Of a DNA stretch of 64,000 nt, positions 1-10,708 are shown one piece after another; position 1 is the stretch's first letter; each line of letters starts with the position of its first letter. Both the position numbers and the translations under genes were made by a program. A model generated the notes under the pieces. The model did no database searches, had not been told where the DNA came from, and was given only the letters and a program-made list of their open reading frames with translations. Source of the DNA: Diaporthe sp. PMI_573 (Eukaryota; Ascomycota; Sordariomycetes; Diaporthales; Diaporthaceae); assembly GCA_021399435.1 (NCBI GenBank), contig JAJTUP010000043.1, positions 527,827 to 591,826 on the forward strand, read 5' to 3'.

Positions 1-129
1 AAAGTTACAATCCGTGCTTGCAGGCAGCTTAAGGAGTGCAGATCCGCCAACTCTCCCAACCAGTATTAAACTCTGTTGCCAGGGCGGGCGACAACGCGCT
101 AAAGCAGCGGAGAGATTCCTAAAATCATA
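1..129 (+). pseudogene. DUF3723 gene fragment, cut by the window edge
   Basis: The first 111 bases match 20090-20200, inside exon 1 of the DUF3723 gene, with only about four substitutions. The reading frame stays open across the match (K-L-Q-S-V-L-A-G at the start), then leaves the homologous sequence near 112 and stops at a TAA ending at 129. It is therefore a truncated second copy whose upstream part lies outside the window. No function is expected from this piece. Confidence 0.75.
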
Positions 130-1686
130 AAAGTCCCCGTTTCAATTTATAAAGTACTCCAATTTAGGTCTCCTTAGGGCAATCGTCACTATTTAAGACA
201 TACTGCAAACATAAAAACGAAAGAAGCCCTTTGAATAGTTTGTATATGATGTAGGTATTGTACTTTTACCACAACATTTTTATTTGAGGAGTTACCAAAT
301 AATTGAGTACTTCTACAAGGTACTGTCAACTCTGCAACAGTGGCGTCTTATTTCACAAATAGTGCCTAATAATACAGCACCGGCGCGAATCGCGGCGGAG
401 ACTAGAACTGCCTCAATGCCCGCTATGGGCGCACGCCTGACGCACAATGGGGAGACGCGGAGCCGACTCCCTTCTGCAGGGAGCTGCGACGCTTGCCTCT
501 TGTGCACTGCAAATCCGACGTCGAGTGCAGCTGCCTTTCTGACATGCTCGGCCATACGACGTGTCTTCTACCTCTCTTGAGGCCACCAGAAGCGGCTACC
601 TTGTATCATAGTTGGGAGGATCCTCTTAGCAGTTTGGACCGCAAACGCTTCACATGGGTAGAGGGGCATGATGACGACGAGACCGACAACACAGACGAGA
701 TGGGTTCGGACTGCAGTTTCGACGGGAGGGAGACCGACGATAGCGATACCGAGGACGAGTGACGTGTAGTTGGTGGTATTGGAGAGTAGTCGGAAGGTCC
801 ATATGTACAGTGTCGGTACCGGAAAGCTCTGAGCAGAGTTTGAGAGAAGCGGGAAGATGCGTTTGTAAGAGAAAATTGTGTGTATATTCAAAGTGACTAT
901 ATGGTCTATGTGAGGGCAAGGGAGGCCCTCTATTTGTCAATTACCTCGCTCCCACACCACCACAGCTGTTGCTCCCCCGCACGCTGCCTGCGCCTTCGGC
1001 TAAGTGCACGCTGTACTAATTTTGACGCCGCGTCATCTTCACTCATAGGCTGGAGAAGCCAGCCCTTCTGCTTCAGAGCCTCGGCGTCGGCCGCGTCGTC
1101 GATCACCTCATCCCCCAGCCACGACAACACATACTTGTCCGGGCCCGGTTCACTAGAAGGGGGGGAAGGGGGCTGTGCCCTGTGGTTGCCCTAGCCTCCT
1201 CTTCGTCGCCGTCGACTTGCAATTGCGGCCCAATTGGGTAATCGTGATGCCGATTGAGTGTAATACGGTCGATTTGAGCCCTTCCCGAGAAGCCAAAAGA
1301 GAGGTTCCGTGGAAGGGTCATCTGCCCATTGCGTGATAGTTTGTTGGATGCGAATTCGAGTGTCATCCTCGCACTTTGGGCTGGCTTGAACGTCTGCACT
1401 GTCGTATCGCGCTTCGTGAACGATGGGAAGGGCTATAGGGCGATCTTCGAGTATTCACGTTCCACGCCGTGGCTGACCAGCCGTCCATCCATTCAGCCAG
1501 GGCTTGTTCTTATTGTTGTTGGTGGTGCTGGTGTGGCTGAGCTACTACCCCGGCTAAGTGTGCCGCTCTCGGACTAATTGTCGCGCCGATCTCAGGTAAA
1601 GCGCGGGGCAGTAAGCACGAACGTAACTATGAACCAAAGTTTCCACGCTTCTACTCTAACCATCTTCGCAAACCAACACCTGCAAA
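130..1686. other. No supported gene
   Basis: I see no convincing gene. An open frame at 493-762 (+) ends in a strongly acidic Asp/Glu tail and could be the last exon of a lost gene. Two minus-strand frames at 930-1399 could together be another C-terminal relic. None shows a recognisable domain. The last 70 bases are pyrimidine-rich and A/C-rich, as expected for the 5' leader of the gene starting at 1687. Confidence 0.4.
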
Positions 1687-2838
1687 ATGGCGTCGAGCGC
1701 CGCTAGTCCAACTACGAACTCCTCGGAGTTCGCTGAGTCTGCCTACTTTGCTGTCGAGGATGCGTCATTAGGAGAACGAATCAAAGGATTTCAGCTCGAT
1801 CTCAGCGACGAGGATCTCAGATGCCTCCAAGCCAGTCTTCCTCTGAACGACAAGGTTGTCAACGCTGTCCTGCACATCCTGGTGACTCTTGCGCCAATTA
1901 CTTTCACGGCTGTTGACTCTCTTGCCAATATTGCTCCTAACTCAACAAGGCGCTATCTTCAAGCTCCAAATGTGTTAGGCCCCGGGACGGTCATCCTTGT
2001 TCCCATCCATACCCCCCCTTCTGCTTCATCCAAGAGTCGCTGGGTCCTGGCTACGATTAGCTCTGGCGTCCTCCGGATCCTGGATTTCTCACCAGCGCAT
2101 GGCGACACCAAATTCGCTGAAGAGAAAATCAAGACTCTGTTTCCTGGCTGCGAGCTCAGCCGGGATGATAACGAAAAGGAACATGCCTACCAAAGCAGTA
2201 GCGATATCGACAGCGGTGTCGACATGCTCGCCAAAGCATTCTATACCATCACAGGTTTTCATGGAACCGCTATAACAATCTGGAGGGACATCCTGTTCCT
2301 CTTACTAAGAACGGCTATGGGGCAGACCTGTGATATTCCCTGGGCCAAGAAGCTTGACGCAAATGCTCTGGCTATCGATGACGGCCAAGTGGACGGCCTG
2401 AGCATGCGGCAGCTTTGGTGCCCTGGACCCGACGGTATTGTCCAGTATGATGCTGCTTGCAGGGAAATTGATGCGCAAGAAAGGTATCTCGCCAAACAGC
2501 GCGAACGTCTAGGAATTGTAAGGCTCAAGAAGATAGAAAAGAGAGCTGGGGTGGCTGAGCAGGGACGTCGTGCCTACGACGTCTTGCGGAGCCTGTCTGA
2601 AGTTAGCTTGCAGCAGGCTCAGACGCTCGCTGCGGAGAAGGCGGACTGCGAAGAAATGTCCTTAAAGATCAGGAACTCTCACCTAGGGTTTCTCTCAGGA
2701 GACCACACAGAAGCCCATTTCCGAGGATGCGTGGAAAAAGCGGGGATATTGCTCAAGTTCAGAGACGGCGTGGCTACTACACTTCTTCAAGTTGTTGAGG
2801 TGTTGGATGAAACTGTGAAAGCGCTTGAAGGCGATTGA
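1687..2838 (+). CDS. Ulp1/SENP-like (C48 fold) protein with replaced catalytic residues
   Basis: Intact single-exon gene of 383 residues; the ATG sits in a good fungal context (CAAAATGGCG). The first half follows the Ulp1 SUMO-protease layout: an LND motif at 53-55, a beta strand of hydrophobic residues at 101-106, then the position of the catalytic His (Arg118-Trp119 in place of His-Trp), the Asp (Asp133 in ILDFS), the oxyanion Gln (Gln169) and the nucleophile (Asp175-Ser176-Gly177 in place of Asp-Cys-Gly). His and Cys are thus both substituted, so protease activity is not expected, although the fold appears kept. Residues 250-383 are charged and helical, possibly coiled coil. It converges on an SP-RING gene at 3190-3903. 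Family assignment is by motif order, not a search. It could be a SUMO-binding pseudo-enzyme; that role is inference. Confidence 0.7.
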   Translation: MASSAASPTTNSSEFAESAYFAVEDASLGERIKGFQLDLSDEDLRCLQASLPLNDKVVNAVLHILVTLAPITFTAVDSLANIAPNSTRRYLQAPNVLGPGTVILVPIHTPPSASSKSRWVLATISSGVLRILDFSPAHGDTKFAEEKIKTLFPGCELSRDDNEKEHAYQSSSDIDSGVDMLAKAFYTITGFHGTAITIWRDILFLLLRTAMGQTCDIPWAKKLDANALAIDDGQVDGLSMRQLWCPGPDGIVQYDAACREIDAQERYLAKQRERLGIVRLKKIEKRAGVAEQGRRAYDVLRSLSEVSLQQAQTLAAEKADCEEMSLKIRNSHLGFLSGDHTEAHFRGCVEKAGILLKFRDGVATTLLQVVEVLDETVKALEGD

Positions 2839-3189
2839 AGTTGGGCAGCGGAGCCCCGCGTACCAACAGCACGGATTTAGGTCGTCGATAATTTATGGAA
2901 TGAATTCTCTCGAAGTCCAAACTCCTGTTGTTTGTCACAACCGCTTGGCCTAAAAATATGCCTGCTTTCAATATTGAAAAAACGTATCGGTGTGAAGGTG
3001 ATCGCCAACTCCCAAAACCAGGACCTGGGTTGTGTTGCTTCCTCAAGCCAATGTGTTCTTGACACCAACTGAAGCTGCAAAGCTCTACCTCTCAGTCTAG
3101 ACACCTAGTCTCTACCATCAGCAAGCGATCCATGCCTCTGGGTTTCTATTCCCAATCTCAGCCTGTCAGCTCATAAAACCTAGTCGAGC

Positions 3190-3903
3190 TCAATGATCTC
3201 TCTCGCCGCCCTCTCTTGACTTGCTTGATCGGTTGCGTAAGTTAGCGACAGGACCCTTCGAAACTGGGCCATCACCGTCAATGCCAGCATCGTCGTCGTC
3301 AACTGGCTCCATGACGGCCCGCCACGTGCCATCAGCTGCAACAAGTATCGACTTTGTTTCAAGTGTGTTTTGCTCCTCCAGTTTTTTACGTACACTGACC
3401 AGAAAGCTATCGATACGAAGACTTCTCGGCCTGGCATCCCCAAAACAGATGTGGCATTCCCACTTATCGGGCTCCGATGGCTCGAGACGTTTCGGAGTTG
3501 TACAGACGTACTGCGGGCCATTATTGATCGCCTGCTTGATTGGGCGTGTGTTGAGCCACGTCTCAAGGTCGAAGCATTCCATGTGAGTGCAGGCTGAGCC
3601 ACGGGCTGGTATCGAAAATATGCTCGCGCTGAACGGGTCGGTCAAGTCTATGGAGAGTTCCGACACTGTGACGCCACTTCTATCAATCACGGCAATTCCG
3701 TCCTCGTCTGGAACCGCTCCGATCCTCTGCTTGGGGTGGGAGTCGGCGGTTGTGTGTTTCAGAATGTGATGAGCTTGCGACTCCGGCAGGCGGGTCTCGA
3801 CATTGGTATCGCGTCGGTCAGCGAGGCCTTTGTTGCCGAGCTCCATCAGATGCATACTGACAGCCTCTTGAGATCTCAGATCCTTGATGCATATTCTTTC
3901 GGG
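3190..3903 (-). pseudogene. SP-RING/MIZ zinc-finger protein (SUMO E3-like), N-terminus lost
   Basis: Last exon of a minus-strand gene. It begins after a CTTAG acceptor at 3904 and stays open to a stop at 3190. Counting from the first Met (3855), residues 79-137 carry a MIZ/SP-RING finger: hydrophobic-P-x-R-G, Cys89-x-His91, Cys94-Phe-Asp, then Trp132-x-Cys134-x2-Cys137, followed by a Leu-Arg-Ile-Asp stretch. This is the pattern of PIAS/Siz SUMO ligases and related fungal proteins. An acidic DDDD segment and a basic tail follow. Upstream sequence (3904-4073) looks like intron plus a short exon, then ends abruptly at the left terminus of the hAT element at 4074, so the N-terminal part is missing. 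It may be a broken gene rather than a working ligase. Confidence 0.7.
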
Positions 3904-4332
3904 CTAAGTGGCATCCACCTAGTCTTTACTAGTATCTCAGGTGTTTCTCTTTTAATAAGTTCGCTTATGAAGCATTTCGATATGCTGCTGCCTATGAGGA
4001 AAACCCTCAAACAGCTCGCCACCAACATTGGCGATGGTCTAAGAAGACAGGTAAGCTTGTATGGAAGCCTGGGCAGTGATCTTATTGGATTGGAGGCAAT
4101 GTGGATTGGATTGGAGTGGACAGAAAATGGCTGGATTGGATTTCATGTTTCCCAAAATTTGGATTGGATTGGATTGATTGGCAACAGGCTCCTGGAGCTC
4201 CAATGGCCTAACCCGATATGGCCAGGTCTAAGCCTAATTTGGTGGTTGTGACGTAGCCTCCCGTCACACACCACCACGAGACGCGCACCTTCTGTAACAC
4301 CCAAACGCGCAACAGATAGGTCGAGCAAAAAC

Positions 4333-7300
4333 ATGCAGGAAAACGCGTCGCTCGCGTCTACAACAGTCATTTTACTATGGCAGACGTGTCTAAACAGTCC
4401 ACTCACCAGCTACACCATGGCCACTATCTCCAGCTATTTCGGCGCTACCAGCGCTCGGCGTCCGGATTCTGACAGAGTTATTCTTTCTCCCGCATATATT
4501 AGCCCTCGCCCAAATGACTCGGCCGGAATCCTAATCGAACCTGACGAATTTAAGCTGAATGGGAAGTATTATGTTCGCTACTGTGCCGTAGCAAAGTCCC
4601 AAAAGCACACTAAGAAGAGGACATCAGTTGTCTGGCAGTATGGTGAAGATATACAACTGAAGCAGGACGCAACGAAGAAGTTCTGGTACTGTTATCTGTG
4701 TGAGCGGCAGCAGCGCCAGCAGGGGCTTCCAATTTCCGGCAAGGGCAACTGCACTGCCTTAGACCACCTCGAATCGAAACACCAAATTGACAGGGAGACT
4801 GGTGAGCATAGACCAGCAAAGAACGACCCCTCACAGCCGTCAATTGTCGACTTCAACAGCATATCAACCGTTGTATTCAAACGCCGATTTGACGACTTCA
4901 AGGAGCTTCTTATTCGATGGATCGTCTATTGTCACATCGCCTTCTTCCAAATCGAGAACCTCTACTTCCGCGACCTCCTCTTCTATGTATTTCCAGGCCT
5001 AACAACCCTCCTACCAAAGGCGAGCCTCGTGATTCGCAAATGGATCATAGAGGCATTTGAGGCGCGCAAAGAGAGGCTGCGTCAAGAAATGCAAGCGGCA
5101 CACAGCAATATATCGATATCGTTCGATTTATGGACATCGCCGAACTACCAGGCCACCCTGGGGTGTGTCGCGCACTTTGTCAGCAGAAATGGTAAGAGAC
5201 GAACGGCGGTGCTGGCGCTTCGCGAACTGGTTGGCGAACATTCAGGAGAAAACATGGCAGATGTCCTCCTACACATATTTGGCGACTACGGGATCAGCGG
5301 CAGAATCGGTTATTTCATGGCTGACAACGCGACTTCGAATGATGCCTGTATTGACCTGGTCCTCCAAGCTCTTTATCCGAACATGAGCAAAAAACATCGC
5401 CTACGACGACGCCTTCGGTGTTTCGGCCATATCGTCAACCTTTGCGCCCAGGCCTTTATTATGGGAAAGGATGCTGAGAAGACCTGCAAGGATCTGGAAT
5501 CGGCGTATCGAGAAGGAGACTTAACACGGATTGGCGAGCTGTGGAAGCGACGTGGTGCAATTGGAAGGCTCCACAATATCGTACGGTATATTAGAGCGAG
5601 TCCTCAACGCCGCCAATTCTTCAGATCAATCGAAATAGGCGGTGAACTGGCTGCATTCGACGGATTAGAGGTAAGGCCCTTATTTCGCGCCGCATTTTAA
5701 TGCAACAGCACCGTATATTCCCACTTCAGAGACTGATATTCGAGTGTCATGCAGCTTGTTCAAAGCCAGTCGACGCGCTGGAATTCTTATTTTCTATCGA
5801 TTGGACGCGCCCTTAACGTCAAAGAACGCATCCAGCTCTTCTGCGATCAATATGAGCCTCCACTGGGTGACATGGGCGTCCTGGATAACCGGCTTACACC
5901 GCGGCAATGGGATGAACTCGGACACCTCCATGACCAACTCGAGACATTCTACGAAGCCACAATCATGAACGAAGGGAGCAGAGCAGGCCATCGGTCGATC
6001 GGATGGCCAAATCCCATCCGATTCCGATATCGATTTGAAATCGATCGAATAGACTGAAGCCCATCCGATTCCGAATCGGATTGGTCTATATCGGATCGGA
6101 TCCGATCCGATTTGCCTATATCCGATTCGGAATCGGATATCAGATCTGCTAAATCGGATGGGGTGCGTATTTGAGGCTATTCCCAGTTATATTAGCTACG
6201 TTGTGCCCATCTAGTTAATTCCCGTGCAATATCACTTTGTAACGCCGTGCTAGATGCCCGATCTAGCAATTCAAGTGGCAATTCAGCCTTGTAGACGCCT
6301 GCTTTGCTCCAAGACCTAATACACTGGCTGGCGCCAATAACGTGCCGCTGAAGACAAGACCTCCGTGCTGACACCATCTGCCCAACGCTACTAAACTGAC
6401 GCTCAGTTTCTGCTGCTGCTGAAGGTATCGTGAGGAAGTCAACTGCCATATAAGACAGCTTCGGGAATCGTTTTGCGCCAATATCCCGCCACCACGCGAT
6501 TGGGTCGTTTAGGTACGCCTTTGAGTTGACTACTGGCTCAACAAGGTATGTATCTAGCTCGTCTTGTTGTATATCCTCTCGTTGTATGGGCTCAGGGTCC
6601 TTGCCTTTGTTGCCCCTTCTCCTCTTGTTTGCTAGCCGTGTATCTTGTGAATTAGGAACCTCGTCGTCAGCGTCGTTCGCGAAGAAGCGTTTGCGGCGTT
6701 GAAGCATGTCGAGGACTGGTTGTTGTTCGACCTCAGTCTGGGGGTTAAAGTCAGGTCGCGGTCTACTAAGGATTAGTTAAGCAAAGACTATTAATATATG
6801 TATAACTCACTTATTTTTATAGTCCTCCTCCCATCGTTCCCTCAACCTGGTAGTATAGTGGTCTCGCCATCTAGACCCTTGCCGTTGAGACTCAGCATCA
6901 AAAATACCTTGCAACCCAGTCATCTTGAGGCTTGGATTAAACACCACAGCAGCGGCATAGGCCAAGCTCGTGAGTTTATCGTAGTAGTGCTGTAGCTTCC
7001 ACAGGCCTACCCGAATATATGCCTTTAAGAAACGCCGTTCTTGGTCGCCAAGATGCTCGAAGATCTTCACGATCCCGGGGATAGGGTCGCCTGTAGGGTC
7101 AATAGGGTTTTCTCGTTCAACATAGCACTTGCCCTGCGCACAAGATTCGAGGTGAAGCAGCAAATACTCCATCTGAGGAAAATACTGATCAAGAGAGCCA
7201 GCAGGTCCGATGCCTTGAAGCTTCTTCGAGGCAAACTTGAAGGGAGAAAGGATATTCTGAATAGCCTCAACCACACGCCAATCCTGGGCCCCCAACTTGA

Positions 7301-10269
7301 ACTCGAGAACCGGCGGCTTATCCTTTTCCTTCGAACCAGCTGCGTCCCACTGGTACTCAAGGTTTTGGTGTAGTCGTTTGATCGCCGGCTGTAACTCCAA
7401 GGCACGCGCCGCCATTGCCTCGTCGCTTTGCCACCTCGTGGCGTTGTTGTGAACCCATTCCTTGGTGGTAGCGGAAGGGTCCAGTTCTGTTTGGGCATCA
7501 CGAAACGCGCCAACGAGCTGGCTGCTTCTGTGGAAGCAGTTGCCATGGTTGTGAAGCTTACCAAAAGGACCTCGTTTTTGGTACTTTTCCATCGTTTTCC
7601 TGGTTAGCTGACTAGGCGTAGAGTAATCAAAGGCGCACGCGGCGGCTTCAACTAATTCGTCAGATACGTCAGAATTGTTGTACTCATCATCCTCGTCCTC
7701 AGTATCAACAAAAGGATCAGTATCTAAAGCATCATCATCCTCATCCTCACTAGCCGAATCCTGTTGCGTAAGGTCCTCCTCAGGGTTGATGGCAACTTCG
7801 TCAAAGGCACGTTCTAGAGCCTCGTTTTCCTCGTCCTCGTCAGCGAAGCTGTCTTGAAGCCAGTTTCGGAGGACCTGGTCAAGCGGCAGGCGCTTACAAC
7901 CCTCACCATACATCAAGGCGCGGGTACAGAGCTGCAAAACGTGCAGACCACAGCTAATCTGCCTCTCCTCAGCGTCGAGCCCGAGTGCTTCGCCAATCTT
8001 GGCCATCGTTGTCCTATTCTTAGACTCGTTATCCAAGGTACAGTAGCCCACGCAATCTTGAATCTCAAAAAAGCGGATTATGGCTAAGATTTCCTCAGCA
8101 ATATCAGAACCTCTGTGGCGCTTCGTCAAAGGTGGCAAACCTAACAAGATGGTCCATCTGTTGAAGTCTTTGTCGATGAAATTGGCAGTTAACCCTACGA
8201 ATGACGTGAATCTCCTCGAGGTCCAGCCGTCAAACGTTAGATGGATCAAGCCGCGCGCGCTTCGAAGGAAAGCTCTGATTTTGGGTAGGGCGCGGTGATA
8301 TTCACGCAAAAGGAGGCGAACAAGGGTTTTCGAGTGTGGTAGGTCCTTCTCCTCAAGCACGGGGTTGTTATACAGCTGTTGACGGCGCCAACGAGTATCA
8401 TTCACGATATTGAATGACAGATTCGAGCAGACAAGCCATTCAAGTATCAATAAGTCGTTCACCGGCTTCTTGAAGCGTATTATTAACTGCCCGTGGACTG
8501 CTTGTTGCGCCGGTTTCGAAAAGTCGATCATGGAGTTGAGGGTCCTCTGCGAGGGTACAGGCGTAGACTCGGCTTCATTAATCTGCACAGCATTCTAGGC
8601 GTCAGCTTATGAACCCTCATCTATTTTGTCACATACCTTAGGGTCTATAACGCCATGGCTATCCTTTAGATGCTTCTCGATGGACCTGCTAGTTGTAGCC
8701 ACGAATTTGGTATCCTTCGCAGGTTTCTTTGCAAGAAAACAAGACTCGCACACCCAGATCTGATCTTGGTTTTTAGGCCGAGAACAATCTCTGAGTCTGA
8801 AGCCATATCGCCACCACCATTTGCGTTCTTTTGTTGGGTTATGGTAGTTGGCAAGCCCTGGGTAAGCTGCCCAGCGTTCCTCAGTCCAAACGGAGTAATC
8901 AGGGTAGCCCACGATCTCGGTATCTTGTGGCGTGGAGGAAACGAGGGACGAGGGCGTAGGTGAGTCCATTTTTGGCGCCCGCGAGGTCGAAAAAGAAACA
9001 ATTCTTCGAGTACTAAAGTAATGTAGGTATGAATAGGTAAAGATTCTACGCGTTCCTCGCTTAATAATATACCTGGAACGGCCCTAACCAGGGCCTCTAG
9101 CGCCTTTAGTTGATAAGGGTCGCGATAACCTCACATCCGAATCGGTCAGATCCGATATCGATCGGATGGCCTCAAAATATATCGGATATCGATCGGATGG
9201 ATGAGCCATCCGATCCGAATCTTAATCGGATGGCTGGCAAAAAATCTTATCGATCATCTATCGGATCGGATATCCGATTCGGTCAGATCGGATAGCCGAC
9301 CGATGGCCTGCTCTGGAAGGGAGGCAGTGGACTCTTGCGGATCATTTTCAATCGTTGGATTGGCTAATTGATGAAATCCAACTTGCTCGGCAAAAATTTG
9401 AACAACTTGCTGACGATGCCCTCCGCAAGCGTGGCCCGAATCAGCAGGATACCCAAAGCGAAGTCGATGACTATAATTGGCTTGCTGCGGCAGCAGAAGT
9501 TGCCTGGAAGAAATGCGAGAAGTACTACAACAAGGCTGATGATTCGCCCGCTTACTACGCCGCTATATCGTTGAATCCAACCCTCAAGAATCAGTGGTAC
9601 CATCAGGTTTGGAATGAGAGCGATGATAAGCGTGCCTGGATCCAGGCAGCGGTTGGGGCTGTCAAAGAGCTCTGGACTGAGGAATATCGAGGAAAGTTTG
9701 CTGGCGGAGCCCCAGTTCCTACTCACATCTCTAAGGCGCCGGAATTAAAGGAGAAATCGTTCACCTCGGTTCGGAATCACAAGCGGCTTAAACTACGCCA
9801 GTCCGACCCTAAATTAAGTCATGAACTACCCTCGGTGGACCACTACAACGAGTTTATCACCACTGACGTTATCGGCCTTAAGGATGACGAAGAATTCGAT
9901 CCCATTCAGTACTGGAATGAGCGCTACCACTCGCAGACGGACCTAGCTCGTATGGCGCTGGACGTGTTGGCCGTGCCTCCCATGTCGGATGAGAGCGAGC
10001 GCTTATTTAGCAGTGCCAAGCTCCTCCTTACGGATCGTCGTTCACGACTTCGGATGGACGTAATCGAAGCCAGCGAGTGCCTAAGGGCTTGGTATGGACG
10101 CCCAGAGCGGAAGGCATTTGATAACTCCAGTATCGGCTTGATGGAAGGCGAAGCAAAGGGTGAGGCTGGGACCAGTGGGCGGGGTGCGGCAGGGGAAGAA
10201 GATGGCGGTGGAGATGACGGTAGTGAGGAGTCAAATATATTGGAGAACACTGCTGGTGAGCATACTTAA
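4333..10269 (+). CDS. hAT-1 transposase, split by nested hAT-2
   Basis: Exon 1 is 4333-5670. The intron is 5671-5754 (GTAAGG...TGCAG, phase 0). Exon 2 runs 5755-5978 and resumes at 9324-10269 after the nested element. Ignoring the nest, the frame is continuous for about 835 residues. It has an N-terminal BED-type finger (Trp-Tyr-Cys-x2-Cys ... His-x4-His), the RNase H-like catalytic region (FDLWTS; the middle RHxN-type region around HIVNLCAQAF) and a C-terminal dimerisation region (YWNERYHSQ ... LAVPPMSDESERLFSSAK). It ends in a Gly/Glu-rich tail. A second in-frame ATG at 4417 is an alternative start. The nested insertion prevents a full-length product unless it is excised; precise excision leaving one target copy would restore the frame. 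Confidence 0.9.
5971..5978. repeat. 8-bp target-site duplication of hAT-2 (partner 9316-9323)
   Basis: GAAGGGAG occurs immediately left of the nested element (5971-5978) and again immediately right of it (9316-9323). Eight base pairs is the standard hAT duplication length. Removing the element plus one copy rejoins the hAT-1 coding frame as N-E-G-R-Q-W-T-L, exactly as in hAT-1 copy 2. Confidence 0.97.
5979..9315 (-). mobile_element. hAT-2, complete nested element
   Basis: A 3337-bp hAT element inserted in hAT-1. Terminal inverted repeats are CAGAGCAGGCCATCGGTCG at both ends (19 bp, perfect). Dense subterminal arrays of ATCGGAT/ATCCGAT heptamers lie at about 5995-6165 and 9125-9300, probably transposase-binding sites. 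It carries one three-exon transposase gene on the minus strand with no interruption that I can see. Perfect ends, perfect target duplication and an open transposase make it the youngest-looking and only potentially autonomous hAT in the window. Confidence 0.95.
6192..8969 (-). CDS. hAT-2 transposase
   Basis: Model: complement(6192-6765, 6811-8594, 8637-8969), 896 residues. Intron 1 is 8636-8595 (GTATGT...CCTAG, phase 0). Intron 2 is 6810-6766 (GTGAGT...CTTAG, phase 2). Both restore the frame exactly. Exon 1 has a BED-like finger (Trp-Val-Cys-x2-Cys ... His-x4-His). Exon 2 has the RNase H-like region with FDGWTS and a long acidic insertion. Exon 3 has the hAT C-terminal dimerisation motif (PIAWWRD ... 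AAETERQFSSV). The sequence is related to the hAT-3 relic at 15716-17155 but clearly distinct from hAT-1. No stop or frameshift was found, so it may be active. Confidence 0.92.
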
Positions 10270-10708
10270 TGAGCTCAGGGTTTAGCTAGTATCATGGGAT
10301 CTTGTGTCGCAATTTCTGATGGATCTGGATCGTAGGATAAAAGCTCTTGATTTTTTCTCTCTGACGACTGAAAAGAGGTCGGTTTCTTATTCATAAGGTC
10401 AATAGGGCCGCCAGGGCCGTTGTGTTGAACTTGCATTTTGGGAGACAGAAGGTAGCTGATACCTACCTTTGACTGGAAGATTTTCCTTCCGGTTGATCAA
10501 TTGTATGACGTTTTGGTCTGTTCAATGTGACATCTTGTTCTACATCATATATCCTCGACGTTTATTCAGCGGCTTACTAATCGTCCCAAAAGGGTAAAAA
10601 TATGATCTGGATCAGTTCTGGATATCCAGGAGGCAGCATGCCTTCGCCTCTGGACTGGATTGGAGTGACCCTCGGATCCAGCTCCAATCCAATCCAATAA
10701 GATCACTG

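Larger units (their letters stand above)
4074..10708 (+). mobile_element. hAT-1, copy 1, carrying a nested hAT
   Basis: A hAT DNA transposon bounded by inverted ends: CAGTGATCTTATTGGATTGG at the left, and its reverse complement at the right (ending 10708). Subterminal ATTGGATTGGA-type repeats follow both ends. The internal gene encodes a BED-finger hAT transposase. A second hAT (5979-9315) is inserted in exon 2. Without the nest the element would be about 3.3 kb, similar to copy 2 at 32739-35809. The flanks do not match: AGCCTGGG on the left, CTCGTGGC on the right, so there is no 8-bp target duplication. The genes on both sides are truncated exactly at the ends. This suggests rearrangement between hAT copies or loss of a flank. 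Confidence 0.9.

Noticed and set aside
4143..4406. Minus-strand frame over the hAT-1 left end
   Set aside because: Antisense of transposon terminal sequence with no motif.
7067..7564. 165-codon minus-strand frame inside hAT-2
   Set aside because: Alternate-frame shadow of the transposase exon 2.
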